A stretch of 32,722 nucleotides of DNA, taken from contig JAEIOD010000041.1 of assembly GCA_016342415.1 (NCBI GenBank), positions 1 to 32,722 of the forward strand. Reading direction: 5' to 3'. The stretch is from Clostridiales bacterium (lineage in GTDB: Bacteria; Bacillota; Clostridia; Peptostreptococcales; Acidaminobacteraceae). The translations under genes were made by a program, and so were the position numbers. This document shows, piece after piece, positions 5,988 through 14,441 of the stretch (positions are counted from its first letter, which is position 1; the number at the start of each line of letters is the position of its first letter). The notes under the pieces were generated by a model. It saw only the letters and a program-made list of their open reading frames with translations. It did not search any database and had not been told where the DNA came from.

Positions 5988-8888
5988 ATGAATAAATTTG
6001 GATTCAAACTAATTGATCAACATCAAATAAAGGATATAAAAGCAGAAGCTTTTGTTTATGAACATGAAAAAAGTGGTGCAAGACTTTTGCATCTTCAAAA
6101 TGATGATGACAACAAGGTGTTTTCAGTAGCATTTAGGACACCGCCAACTGATAGTACAGGCGTACCGCATATTATTGAACATTGTGTGTTGTCCGGCTCA
6201 AGAAAATATAAAACAAAAGAACCATTTATGGACATGGTAAAGGGATCTTTAAAGACGTTTATCAATGCCATGACATTTAGTGATAAAACAATCTATCCGG
6301 TAGCGAGTAGAAATGAAAAAGATTTTATGAATCTTATGGATGTTTATTTAGATTCGGTATTTTTCCCTATGATTCATGAAGAAAAAGAAATCTTTATGCA
6401 AGAGGGGTGGCATCACAGTATTGAAAATATAGATGACCCTTTAAAATACAATGGTGTGGTTTATAACGAAATGAGAGGAGCATACTCTCAACCTACAACA
6501 CTTCTTAGAGAAAATATCGGTAGATCATTATATCCGGATACTACGTATCAACATTCTTCAGGTGGTAATCCAGATCATATTACGGATTTAACATTTGATG
6601 ATTTCAAACAATTCCACGTGGATCACTATCATCCAAGTAATGCTTATATTTATGTTTATGGTAACGGTGAGATAGAAAAATATATGAAACATATGGATGA
6701 AGACTATTTATCACACTTTGAAAAAAAAGAAGTTTATACATCAATTGAGAAACAAGCTGCTTTTGACAAAGTAAACTATGTAGACAGTACTTATGGTATT
6801 GCTGCAGAAGAAAATGAAGATCATAAAACATTCTTCAGTATGAACTTTGTAACTGGAGAGGGTATTGATTCAAGAGCTCATTTAGTGGGTGAAGTTTTAA
6901 AGGATATTTTAGTTAATTCAGCAGCTGGTCCAATTAAAAAAGCGCTTTTGGACGCTGGTATTGGTCAAGACATTATGTGTTCTTTTGATGGGGGTTTGCA
7001 GTTAAACCTTTCTATTATTGCGAAAAATGCCAACAAAGATCAAAAGGAAGCTTTTGAAACAGTTGTTATGGATACTTTAAAATCACTTGTAAAAGAGGGT
7101 ATCGATAAAAACCTAATCGAGTCAGCGATTAATATTGCAGAGTATGATATGAGAGAAGCCACTGGTTTTGCAACTAAAGGTATCATTTATCATATTCTAT
7201 CAATGAATACTTGGTTATACGAAGGTCATCCAACTGAGTTGATTGCATATGAAGAAGACATCAAGTCGTTAAGAGAGCTTTCTCAAACAGACTATTTCGA
7301 GAAATACATTGAAACGCACTTAATCAACAACACACATGCTTCTGTTGTATCACTTGTACCAGAAAAAGGTTTAGGCGAAAAGAAAGCAATCGAAGATGAA
7401 GCCAAGTTAAAGACTTTTAAAGAAAGTCTTTCTGAAGAAACTCTTCAGTTGATGATTAAAGAAAATGAAGCATTAAAGAAAAAACAACTGTCACCAGATT
7501 CAAAAGAAGCTTTGGACACAATTCCTAAGTTGGAGGTTGGTGATGTGGATAAAAAGTCGGAATACATTCCAAGAGAAATCATAGAAAAACATGATTATAA
7601 AATCATCAAACATGATATTTTTTCGAATGATATTGGCTATGTAGAATTCCTATTTGATACAACGATGATCAAACAAGAGGATCTTCAGTACATTCCATTG
7701 TTAACGGATTTAATTGGTAAATTGGATACAACTCATATGGATTATGGGACATTAAACAATGAGATATACAAATTAACTGGTGGTATCAGTTTATCATCAA
7801 GAACCTATACAGATACAAATAGTGCTGCTTTTTATCCTAAGTTGATTGTTTCAGGTAAAGCGATTTCAAATAAACTCAGCGAGTTATTTAGATTGATGAA
7901 TGTTTTATTAACAGAAACAAAGTTTGAAGATACCAAAAGACTAAAAGAATTACTTCTTCAAAGCAAATCACGTATGGAAATGTCCATCAACAATAGAGGG
8001 GATAACTATGCTGCTTCAAGATTAGCATCATACTTCTTGCCATCTTCTCATTATGGTGAATTACAAAAAGGTTTTGAATATTACTGGTTCTTGGGTGATT
8101 TAATAAATAAATGTGAAGAAGATGCTACTGCAGTGCTTCAGAAACTGACTGATTTATATCAAGTATTGTTTAACAAAAATAACTTGATGATTAGTTTTAC
8201 AGGGGATGAAACAAGTTATGATATTTTTGAAAAACATCATGAGGAAGCGTTATTAAACATCAATACAAATCCATTTGAGTCACAAACGTATACATTTGAT
8301 TTGGATATTAAAAATGAAGGAATCGCATCTTCATCTAATGTACAATATGTCGCACAAGGTTTTAACTTTAAAGCTTTAGACTATAAATATACTGGAGAAA
8401 TGCAAGTTCTTAAAGCTATTTTAAGCTCTGAGTATTTACATGATAGAATCAGAGCAAAAGGTGGGGCCTATGGTTGTGGCATAAGCTTCTCAGATAATGG
8501 CAATGTGATTGCAACATCATATAGAGATCCTAACTTGGAAGCTACAATGTCTGTGTTTGACGAGATGGCTGATTATGTTGATGAATTGAGTCTAGATCAG
8601 GATGCATTAACAAGATTTGTTATAGGTGCTATCAGTAGATTAGATGGTGCAATGACTTCTAGAGGAAAAGGTACATTGTCTTCTGCAAATTATATTTCAG
8701 GGATCACTCAAGAGATGATTCAAGAAGAGAGAGAACAAATCTTAAATGTAACAGTAGACGCTCTAAAAGATTTATCAAAATTAGTAAAAGAGATGATGGC
8801 GAAAGGGTATTACTGTGTATATGGTAATGATGTTAAAATCAATGAGACTAAAGATGTTTTCAAAACAATTAAAATGTTAAATAACTAA
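5988..8888 (+). CDS. PreP/Cym1-type zinc metallopeptidase, M16C family
   Basis: A 966-aa protein matching the single-chain M16C architecture (four homologous domains, clamshell fold). The inverted zinc motif HxxEH is at His61-Glu64-His65 (PHIIEHCVLSGS), with the conserved FMDMVKGSL and FINAMTFSDKTIYPVAS segments after it and the distal Glu in NGVVYNEMRGAYS. The C-terminal half carries the RIRAKGGAYG motif that binds substrate. Members degrade unstructured peptides; organelle homologues clear presequences, while bacterial copies are usually cytosolic. No signal peptide is present. ATG 5988 is chosen over upstream starts because AGGAGG lies immediately before it and the upstream stretch is the selD terminator. 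It ends at a strong terminator. Confidence 0.93.
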   Translation: MNKFGFKLIDQHQIKDIKAEAFVYEHEKSGARLLHLQNDDDNKVFSVAFRTPPTDSTGVPHIIEHCVLSGSRKYKTKEPFMDMVKGSLKTFINAMTFSDKTIYPVASRNEKDFMNLMDVYLDSVFFPMIHEEKEIFMQEGWHHSIENIDDPLKYNGVVYNEMRGAYSQPTTLLRENIGRSLYPDTTYQHSSGGNPDHITDLTFDDFKQFHVDHYHPSNAYIYVYGNGEIEKYMKHMDEDYLSHFEKKEVYTSIEKQAAFDKVNYVDSTYGIAAEENEDHKTFFSMNFVTGEGIDSRAHLVGEVLKDILVNSAAGPIKKALLDAGIGQDIMCSFDGGLQLNLSIIAKNANKDQKEAFETVVMDTLKSLVKEGIDKNLIESAINIAEYDMREATGFATKGIIYHILSMNTWLYEGHPTELIAYEEDIKSLRELSQTDYFEKYIETHLINNTHASVVSLVPEKGLGEKKAIEDEAKLKTFKESLSEETLQLMIKENEALKKKQLSPDSKEALDTIPKLEVGDVDKKSEYIPREIIEKHDYKIIKHDIFSNDIGYVEFLFDTTMIKQEDLQYIPLLTDLIGKLDTTHMDYGTLNNEIYKLTGGISLSSRTYTDTNSAAFYPKLIVSGKAISNKLSELFRLMNVLLTETKFEDTKRLKELLLQSKSRMEMSINNRGDNYAASRLASYFLPSSHYGELQKGFEYYWFLGDLINKCEEDATAVLQKLTDLYQVLFNKNNLMISFTGDETSYDIFEKHHEEALLNINTNPFESQTYTFDLDIKNEGIASSSNVQYVAQGFNFKALDYKYTGEMQVLKAILSSEYLHDRIRAKGGAYGCGISFSDNGNVIATSYRDPNLEATMSVFDEMADYVDELSLDQDALTRFVIGAISRLDGAMTSRGKGTLSSANYISGITQEMIQEEREQILNVTVDALKDLSKLVKEMMAKGYYCVYGNDVKINETKDVFKTIKMLNN

Positions 8889-8894
8889 TATGAG

Positions 8895-8918
8895 AAAGAC
8901 CTTCGGGTCTTTTTTTGA
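8895..8918 (+). terminator. Terminator of the M16C peptidase gene
   Basis: AAAGACC, UUCG-type tetraloop, GGTCTTT (8895-8912), then further Ts. This is a textbook rho-independent terminator. Confidence 0.92.
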
Positions 8919-9016
8919 ATAAGTAAGAATGGACACTTAGAATATATGGTGAAATCATTGGTATATAGATTAAGCTTTTAAAGTGTTTAAGCTGCATTTC
9001 ATTATGGGATAATTTT

Positions 9017-9025
9017 TGGTATAAT
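9017..9025 (+). promoter_or_regulatory. Extended -10 promoter of the Nudix-HAD operon
   Basis: TGGTATAAT, a perfect extended -10, lies 25 bases before ATG 9050. No good -35 is seen. Confidence 0.65.
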
Positions 9026-9049
9026 GATTGAACTAGAGAAGGAGATATA

Positions 9050-9586
9050 ATGAGACTACTAAAAAAATGCATACATCGGGATATGGAATCTATAGAGAAT
9101 CCTAAAATATATGAAAGAACTGCAGCTAGAGCCATTGTATTAAAAGATGAAGAAATACTTCTTATATATACAAAAAGATATAATGATTATAGCATCCCAG
9201 GCGGTGGCGTGGATGATGGAGAAGATGTAAAAACAGGCTTGAGAAGAGAGCTTTCAGAAGAAACTGGTGCAAACCGCGTCAAAGTGATCAAAGAGTATGG
9301 CTGTTATGAAGAGTATAGACCAACCTATTATGAAGGCTATGATTTTATGCATATGAAATCATATTTTTATATCTGTGATGCAGATAAAGAACTTGGTGAC
9401 GCGAGTCCGGAATCCTACGAAGTGGCAAATGGGTCTGTACCGGTTTGGATCAATATAAGAGAAGCAATTGCATACAATCAAAATGTGATGAAAAACAATG
9501 AAAACTCCATGGGGTTATCGATACAAAGAGAAACCTTTGTTTTGGAAACAATCTTAAAAGAATTAGTAGAAGGTAAGAGCTTATGA
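9050..9586 (+). CDS. Nudix hydrolase
   Basis: A 178-aa protein with a complete Nudix box at residues 52-74 (Gly52, Glu58, then RELSEETGA 66-74), the Mg-binding catalytic helix for cleaving nucleoside diphosphate-linked compounds. The start ATG has GAAGGAGATAT in front. Its stop overlaps the start of the HAD gene by four bases (ATGA), so the two are translationally coupled. The substrate cannot be told from the sequence; the pairing with a HAD phosphatase suggests small-molecule or nucleotide clean-up, with the HAD enzyme perhaps acting on the monophosphate released. That link is inference. Confidence 0.92.
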   Translation: MRLLKKCIHRDMESIENPKIYERTAARAIVLKDEEILLIYTKRYNDYSIPGGGVDDGEDVKTGLRRELSEETGANRVKVIKEYGCYEEYRPTYYEGYDFMHMKSYFYICDADKELGDASPESYEVANGSVPVWINIREAIAYNQNVMKNNENSMGLSIQRETFVLETILKELVEGKSL

Positions 9587-10209
9587 TAAAAGCAGTTTTA
9601 TTTGATTTAGATGGTGTTTTAACAACCGATGCAACTGGTACAACTTCAATCGTCAAGTACATTGATAAACATACAGACCTAGATAAAGACTTGTTTGAAA
9701 AAGCTTATAGAAAACACAATTGGAAGTTGTTATATGGTCGTACAACCCATGAGGAAATGTGGCCCTCACTTTGTACCGACCTGGGTCAAGCTCTTGATAT
9801 AGACATTCTTAGAAAAGCCTTTAATGAAACTCCAATGGATTATGGAATGATAGCTCTTTCTAAATACCTAAAAGCACATGGTTATTTAATCGGGATGGTT
9901 ACAGACAACAAACGTGACAGGATAGAACAAATAATTCAACACAACCATTTAGAGGATTTATTTGATGTGGTGACGATATCAGCTGATATAGGATCGGGTA
10001 AAAAGGAAAAATACATTTTTGATGTAACTCTAAATAAGGTAAACTTGCCATATGAATCATGTGTATTAATAGACAACAACCGTGATAACCTCGTGATACC
10101 GTGTGAACATGGTATGAATACTATATTTTATGATCATGATAATAGAGATTTTCCTGCTTTATTACAACAATTGGAATCGATGAATATAAATCTTGAATCT
10201 TTCGAATAA
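9583..10209 (+). CDS. HAD-superfamily hydrolase (phosphatase-like)
   Basis: A 208-aa protein with HAD motifs in order: DLDGVL (Asp8 nucleophile, Asp10), MVTDNKRDR (motif II Thr), a lysine in SGKKEKYIFD (motif III) and VLIDNNRDN (motif IV). A helical cap of subfamily I type lies between motifs I and II. It is probably a cytosolic phosphatase for a small phosphorylated metabolite. It overlaps the Nudix gene by four bases, and the unit ends at the hairpin at 10281-10318. Confidence 0.9.
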   Translation: MIKAVLFDLDGVLTTDATGTTSIVKYIDKHTDLDKDLFEKAYRKHNWKLLYGRTTHEEMWPSLCTDLGQALDIDILRKAFNETPMDYGMIALSKYLKAHGYLIGMVTDNKRDRIEQIIQHNHLEDLFDVVTISADIGSGKKEKYIFDVTLNKVNLPYESCVLIDNNRDNLVIPCEHGMNTIFYDHDNRDFPALLQQLESMNINLESFE

Positions 10210-10280
10210 GTATTAGTTTAATGCAGGTATTGCATGGATGAGTGACTTCTTGTAAAATACATATGAGTATAAGTAAAATG

Positions 10281-10318
10281 AAGGTTAATAGACACTAAAA
10301 TGTCTATTAACTTTTTTA
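10281..10318 (+). terminator. Terminator of the Nudix-HAD operon
   Basis: GTTAATAGACA (10284-10294), loop CTAAAA, TGTCTATTAAC (10301-10311), then TTTTTT. Outer A-T pairs extend the stem. Confidence 0.88.
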
Positions 10319-10334
10319 ATATAAGGCTTTGTTA

Positions 10335-10343
10335 TGATATAAT
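10335..10343 (+). promoter_or_regulatory. Extended -10 promoter of selA-selB
   Basis: TGATATAAT, a perfect extended -10, lies 28 bases before ATG 10371 and just after the preceding terminator. Confidence 0.65.
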
Positions 10344-10370
10344 AATTAAAAATAACATACTGGAGGGATT

Positions 10371-11762
10371 ATGAAACAAGAATTATATAGAAGTATTCCA
10401 AAAATAGATGATCTATTAATCCATAAAGATATAGAGGCGTTGATAAACAGCACATCAAGAACTCTTGTGTTAAATGCTTCAAGAGACATATTAGAAGTAA
10501 TAAGAAATGAGATATCACAGTTGACAGGTGATACTTATGATATATCGATAGAAACCATTATTAAAAAGATTCACCATTCAGTAAATCAGAAAAATGCTTT
10601 TAAACTCAGACGTGTCATCAACGGTACTGGAGTTGTACTTCATACAAATTTAGGCCGGTCATGTTTGTCTGATGATATAAAAGCGCAACTGTTAGATGTG
10701 AGTATGCATTTTTCAACGTTGGAATTTGATACTTCCAATGGAAAACGTGGTTCGAGATACAGTCATGTGGAAGAATTGTTATGTGAGTTAACTGGTGCTG
10801 AAGCTGCCATGGTCGTCAACAACAATGCCGCTGCAGTGATGTTGGTACTGAGTACCATGGCTTTAGATAAAGAAGTCATCGTATCAAGAGGTCAGCTAGT
10901 TGAGATTGGTGGATCGTTTAGAATTCCGGAAGTGATGAAGTTAAGTGGTGCCAACCTAGTAGAAGTCGGCGCAACCAACAAAACACATTTAAGAGATTAT
11001 GAACAGGCAATAACAGAAGAGACTGCCTTGTTGCTTAAAGTTCATACCAGTAACTTCAAAGTCTTAGGCTTCACTCAGGAAGTCTCTTCAAAGGACTTGT
11101 GTATATTGGCTCATGAAAAGAACTTGCCGGTTTATGATGATTTAGGTTCTGGCATGTTAATAGATTTATCCAAGTATGGTCTAATGAAAGAACCAACTGT
11201 TGGAGAATGCATTGCAGATGGTATTGATATTGTTTCATTCAGTGGGGATAAGATGTTAGGTGGTCCTCAAGCCGGTATCATTGTGGGTAAAAAAGAATAT
11301 ATTGAACGAATGAAAAAAAATCAACTTACAAGAGCCTTACGAGTTGATAAAATGACTTTAACAGCACTTGAAGGAACGCTTAGATATTATAGAGATGAGT
11401 TGGATGCATTGAAACATATCCCTACCCTAAAAATGCTGACCAAGTCTTATCTTGATATTTCTGAGGAAGCGAGTTTATTTGCTTCTAAATTAGGTATTAC
11501 AGAGAAAATCACGCATCGTTTGGAAGACGATTATTCCGAAGTGGGTGGCGGATCTATGCCTTTAGAAAAGTTATTGTCAAAGGTGATTGTATTTACCCAT
11601 AGTTCAATAAAAGCACAGGATATCATTACTTATTTAAGAGATTTTAAAATACCTGTTATTGGTCGTATAAAGGAAGAAGAAGTCATTTTGGATTTTAGAA
11701 CGTTATCATTAGATGAACATGATGTTGTTGTAGAAGCTTTGAAAGCTTTAGAGCAGTTGTAG
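10371..11762 (+). CDS. selA: L-seryl-tRNA(Sec) selenium transferase
   Basis: SelA converts Ser-tRNA(Sec) to Sec-tRNA(Sec) using selenophosphate. The protein is 463 aa, the usual bacterial length. It has the N-terminal domain (LYRSIPKIDDLL), the fold-type I PLP core with GTGVVLHTNLGRS, AAMVVNNNAAAV and the PLP-binding lysine Lys294 in SFSGDKMLGGPQ. ATG 10371 has GGAGGG upstream. The stop is eight bases before selB, so the two form an operon. Together with selD this completes the protein part of the Sec pathway. Confidence 0.97.
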   Translation: MKQELYRSIPKIDDLLIHKDIEALINSTSRTLVLNASRDILEVIRNEISQLTGDTYDISIETIIKKIHHSVNQKNAFKLRRVINGTGVVLHTNLGRSCLSDDIKAQLLDVSMHFSTLEFDTSNGKRGSRYSHVEELLCELTGAEAAMVVNNNAAAVMLVLSTMALDKEVIVSRGQLVEIGGSFRIPEVMKLSGANLVEVGATNKTHLRDYEQAITEETALLLKVHTSNFKVLGFTQEVSSKDLCILAHEKNLPVYDDLGSGMLIDLSKYGLMKEPTVGECIADGIDIVSFSGDKMLGGPQAGIIVGKKEYIERMKKNQLTRALRVDKMTLTALEGTLRYYRDELDALKHIPTLKMLTKSYLDISEEASLFASKLGITEKITHRLEDDYSEVGGGSMPLEKLLSKVIVFTHSSIKAQDIITYLRDFKIPVIGRIKEEEVILDFRTLSLDEHDVVVEALKALEQL

Positions 11763-11770
11763 GAGAAGTT

Positions 11771-13657
11771 ATGAAAAATATTATTATAGGTACAGCTGGT
11801 CATATCGATCATGGAAAAACCACTTTAATAAAAGCACTTACCAACATAGATACAGATCGGTTGGAAGAAGAAAAGAAGCGTGGAATAACCATTGATTTGG
11901 GATTTGCCTTCTTTAATTTACCAAGCGGTAAGAGAGCGGGTATAGTGGATGTACCTGGTCATGAAAAGTTCGTCAAAAATATGTTGGCAGGTGTCAGTGG
12001 TATTGATATGGTTTTATTTGTCATCTCAGCTGAAGAAGGTGTCATGCCACAAACACAAGAGCATTTAGATATTCTTTCCATATTGGAAGTTAAAAAAGGC
12101 ATTGTTGTTTTAACCAAAACAGATTTGGTAGATGATGATTGGCTTTATATGATCAAGGAAGACCTTAAAGAAACCTTTAAAGGCACTTTCTTAGAAAAAG
12201 CACCGATGATTGGAGTTTCTTCAATTACAAAGAATGGATTTGAACCTTTAATCGAAGCCATTGACAAGTTGTCAGATGAAGTGGAAGTAAAAAGTGCTTC
12301 ATCTGCTGTAAGAATGCCTATTGATAGAGTTTTTACTTTAACAGGCCATGGTACTATTGTAACAGGAACTTTGGTAGAAGGACATGTTTCAGAAGGAGAA
12401 ACCCTTACAATTTTCCCATCCATGAAAGAAGCCAAGATTCGAAGCATACAAGTGCATAGTGAGTCGGTTAAGACAGCTTATGCAGGTCAAAGAGTGGCCA
12501 TTAATGTTACTGGCATTAAAAAAAGCGAAATTAATAGAGGTGAGATTTTAGCCCATAATGAGTCGATGCAGGTTACCAGTATGCTGGACATAAAACTGAA
12601 GCTTTTAAAACATTCCCAAAGAGAACTTAAGAATTGGACAAGATTAAGACTTTATCATGGTACAAAGGAAATCTTATGTCGATTGGTTCTTTTGGACAAG
12701 GAATCTTTGGTACCGGGAGAAGAGTGTTTTGCTCAGTTGAGATTGGAAGAACCAACAGCATGTAAGTATGGAGATCATTTTGTAATAAGGTTCTATTCAC
12801 CCTTGGAAACGATTGGTGGTGGTGTCATTTTAGATCCAAATGCTCATAAGCATAAACGATTTAAACAAGATATCTTGGATGAACTTATTTTTAAAGAGGC
12901 TGGAAAACAAGATGAGATTATTGATAATTTAATTAGAAAACACAGTGAATCATTTAAAAACATGGATGAGTATGTAAAGTTGGCAGGTCTTAAAAAGGAA
13001 GAAGTATTAGAGCAGGTAGAAAGCTTGAAATCCGATGGTGTGGTTATAGAACTGTCTAAAAATATTCTGCTTCATAAAGAGTTCATTCTTCAAAAAGAGC
13101 AGGAGATGTTGACGATTCTAAATGACTATCATGAAAAGTATCCAATAAGACTGGGGATACCAAAAGAAGAACTTAGAAATAAATTATTCCCAAGTATCAA
13201 AAATAAAGTATTTGATGAAGTTTTGGTACAGTATGATATGATCAAACTTCATGGCAAGTATATTAGTGATTCAAGTTTTGAAATTACCTATTCAGATGCA
13301 CAAGCTAAAATGATAGAGACTATAAAAAAGACTCTAAACGATGGTGGTTTTAAACCGGCAACTATGATAGAAATATTAAAAGACTTTACGAAAGAGAAAC
13401 ATACAAAGGATATTTTATTAAATCTTGTCGAAGTTGATGAACTTGTAAGAATATCTGATGCCATTTATTTAACAAAAGAGGTCTATGATAAGGCTTTAGA
13501 CCTCTTGAAATCTGCTTTTGAGGACAAAGGTAAGCTAAGTTTAGCTGATTGTCGTGATTTATTAGATACATCTAGGAAATATATTGTTCCAATTATGGAG
13601 TATTTCGATACAAAAGGTATTACAAAACGTGTTGGTGACGAGCGAATGTTAAGATAG
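11771..13657 (+). CDS. selB: Selenocysteine-specific translation elongation factor
   Basis: SelB delivers Sec-tRNA(Sec) to UGA codons by binding a SECIS hairpin in the mRNA. The 628-aa protein has GTPase motifs GHIDHGKT (10-17), the switch I RGITIDLGFAF, DVPGHEKF and TKTD in place of NKxD, beta-barrel domains II and III, and a C-terminal ~250-residue region predicted to form tandem winged helices for SECIS binding. It starts eight bases after selA with AGGAG at the junction. Two SECIS-like hairpins that it could read are in this window (4962-4987 and 17847-17868). No clear terminator follows the gene; the next operon has its own promoter. Confidence 0.97.
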   Translation: MKNIIIGTAGHIDHGKTTLIKALTNIDTDRLEEEKKRGITIDLGFAFFNLPSGKRAGIVDVPGHEKFVKNMLAGVSGIDMVLFVISAEEGVMPQTQEHLDILSILEVKKGIVVLTKTDLVDDDWLYMIKEDLKETFKGTFLEKAPMIGVSSITKNGFEPLIEAIDKLSDEVEVKSASSAVRMPIDRVFTLTGHGTIVTGTLVEGHVSEGETLTIFPSMKEAKIRSIQVHSESVKTAYAGQRVAINVTGIKKSEINRGEILAHNESMQVTSMLDIKLKLLKHSQRELKNWTRLRLYHGTKEILCRLVLLDKESLVPGEECFAQLRLEEPTACKYGDHFVIRFYSPLETIGGGVILDPNAHKHKRFKQDILDELIFKEAGKQDEIIDNLIRKHSESFKNMDEYVKLAGLKKEEVLEQVESLKSDGVVIELSKNILLHKEFILQKEQEMLTILNDYHEKYPIRLGIPKEELRNKLFPSIKNKVFDEVLVQYDMIKLHGKYISDSSFEITYSDAQAKMIETIKKTLNDGGFKPATMIEILKDFTKEKHTKDILLNLVEVDELVRISDAIYLTKEVYDKALDLLKSAFEDKGKLSLADCRDLLDTSRKYIVPIMEYFDTKGITKRVGDERMLR

Positions 13658-13673
13658 TGTAACACCATAACGC

Positions 13674-13702
13674 TTGCAAAAGGAGTATTTATTCTTTATG
13701 AT
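13674..13702 (+). promoter_or_regulatory. Promoter of the response regulator/kinase/GerMN operon
   Basis: TTGCAA (13674-13679), a 17-base spacer and TATGAT (13697-13702), 52 bases before ATG 13755. Confidence 0.6.
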
Positions 13703-13754
13703 GGTTATGAGAGACTTTTTAATAAATTTTAACATATAGATGATAGGAGAAAAT

Positions 13755-14441
13755 ATGCAAAAAAGACTATTAGTAGTTGATGATGAACCAGTTTTACTTA
13801 AAGGACTTAAATATAGTTTAGAACAGGAAAACTATGAAATTGATACTGCAGTTGATGGTGAAGAAGCTTATGATAAAGCTCAAAATGAAGAGTACGATTT
13901 AATCATCTTAGACTTGATGTTACCAAAAATGAACGGATTGGAAGTCTGCAAGAAGATTAGAGAAAAATCAATGGTTCCAATTATTATCTTAACTGCTAAA
14001 GGTGAAGATTCATCTAAAGTTTTAGGTTTAGAATATGGTGCTGATGATTACTTGACAAAACCGTTTAACGTTTTAGAATTAAAAGCTCGTATTAAAGCTA
14101 TTCTAAGAAGAGTGAGTGTAGATGTTCCAAAACAACATACGAATGTTATTGAGATGAGCGGTTTTAAGATTAATACACTTGGTAGAAAGATTGATATCAA
14201 TGGTACTAGTGTTGCTCTTACAGCTAAGGAATTTGACTTATTGTTGTTACTTGTAACAAATAAGGAAAAAATCTATTCAAGAGAAGAATTGTTAGAAATT
14301 ATCTGGGGTTATGAATACTTTGGTGATGTTAGAACAGTAGATGTTCACATTAGAAGATTAAGAGAAAAAATTGAAGAAAATTCAAGTCAGCCACGATACA
14401 TTTTAACAAAATGGGGAGTTGGTTACTATTTTAAAGATTAA
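13755..14441 (+). CDS. OmpR/PhoB-family response regulator
   Basis: A 228-aa two-domain regulator. The receiver (1-120) has the acidic pair Asp9-Asp10, phospho-acceptor Asp53 (LDLMLPKMNG), the switch Thr in ILTAKG and the conserved Lys in YLTKPF. The C-terminal winged-helix DNA-binding domain ends with VRTVDVHIRRLREKIE and the wing tip WGVGYYF. ATG 13755 is preferred over 13740 because the AGGAGA ribosome binding site lies between them. The gene overlaps the kinase start. Its sequence is closest in feel to the WalR/PhoP/VicR group, but none of the usual WalK partners (YycH, YycI) follow, so a specific name is not given. Confidence 0.94.
   Translation: MQKRLLVVDDEPVLLKGLKYSLEQENYEIDTAVDGEEAYDKAQNEEYDLIILDLMLPKMNGLEVCKKIREKSMVPIIILTAKGEDSSKVLGLEYGADDYLTKPFNVLELKARIKAILRRVSVDVPKQHTNVIEMSGFKINTLGRKIDINGTSVALTAKEFDLLLLLVTNKEKIYSREELLEIIWGYEYFGDVRTVDVHIRRLREKIEENSSQPRYILTKWGVGYYFKD

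Noticed and set aside
10210..10370. selC (tRNA-Sec) upstream of selA
   Set aside because: The gap holds a terminator and a promoter; no acceptor stem, TPsiC arm or long extra arm could be drawn.
13658..13754. selC after selB
   Set aside because: 97 bases with no tRNA-like pairing or GTTCxAxxC box; it contains the promoter of the two-component operon instead.
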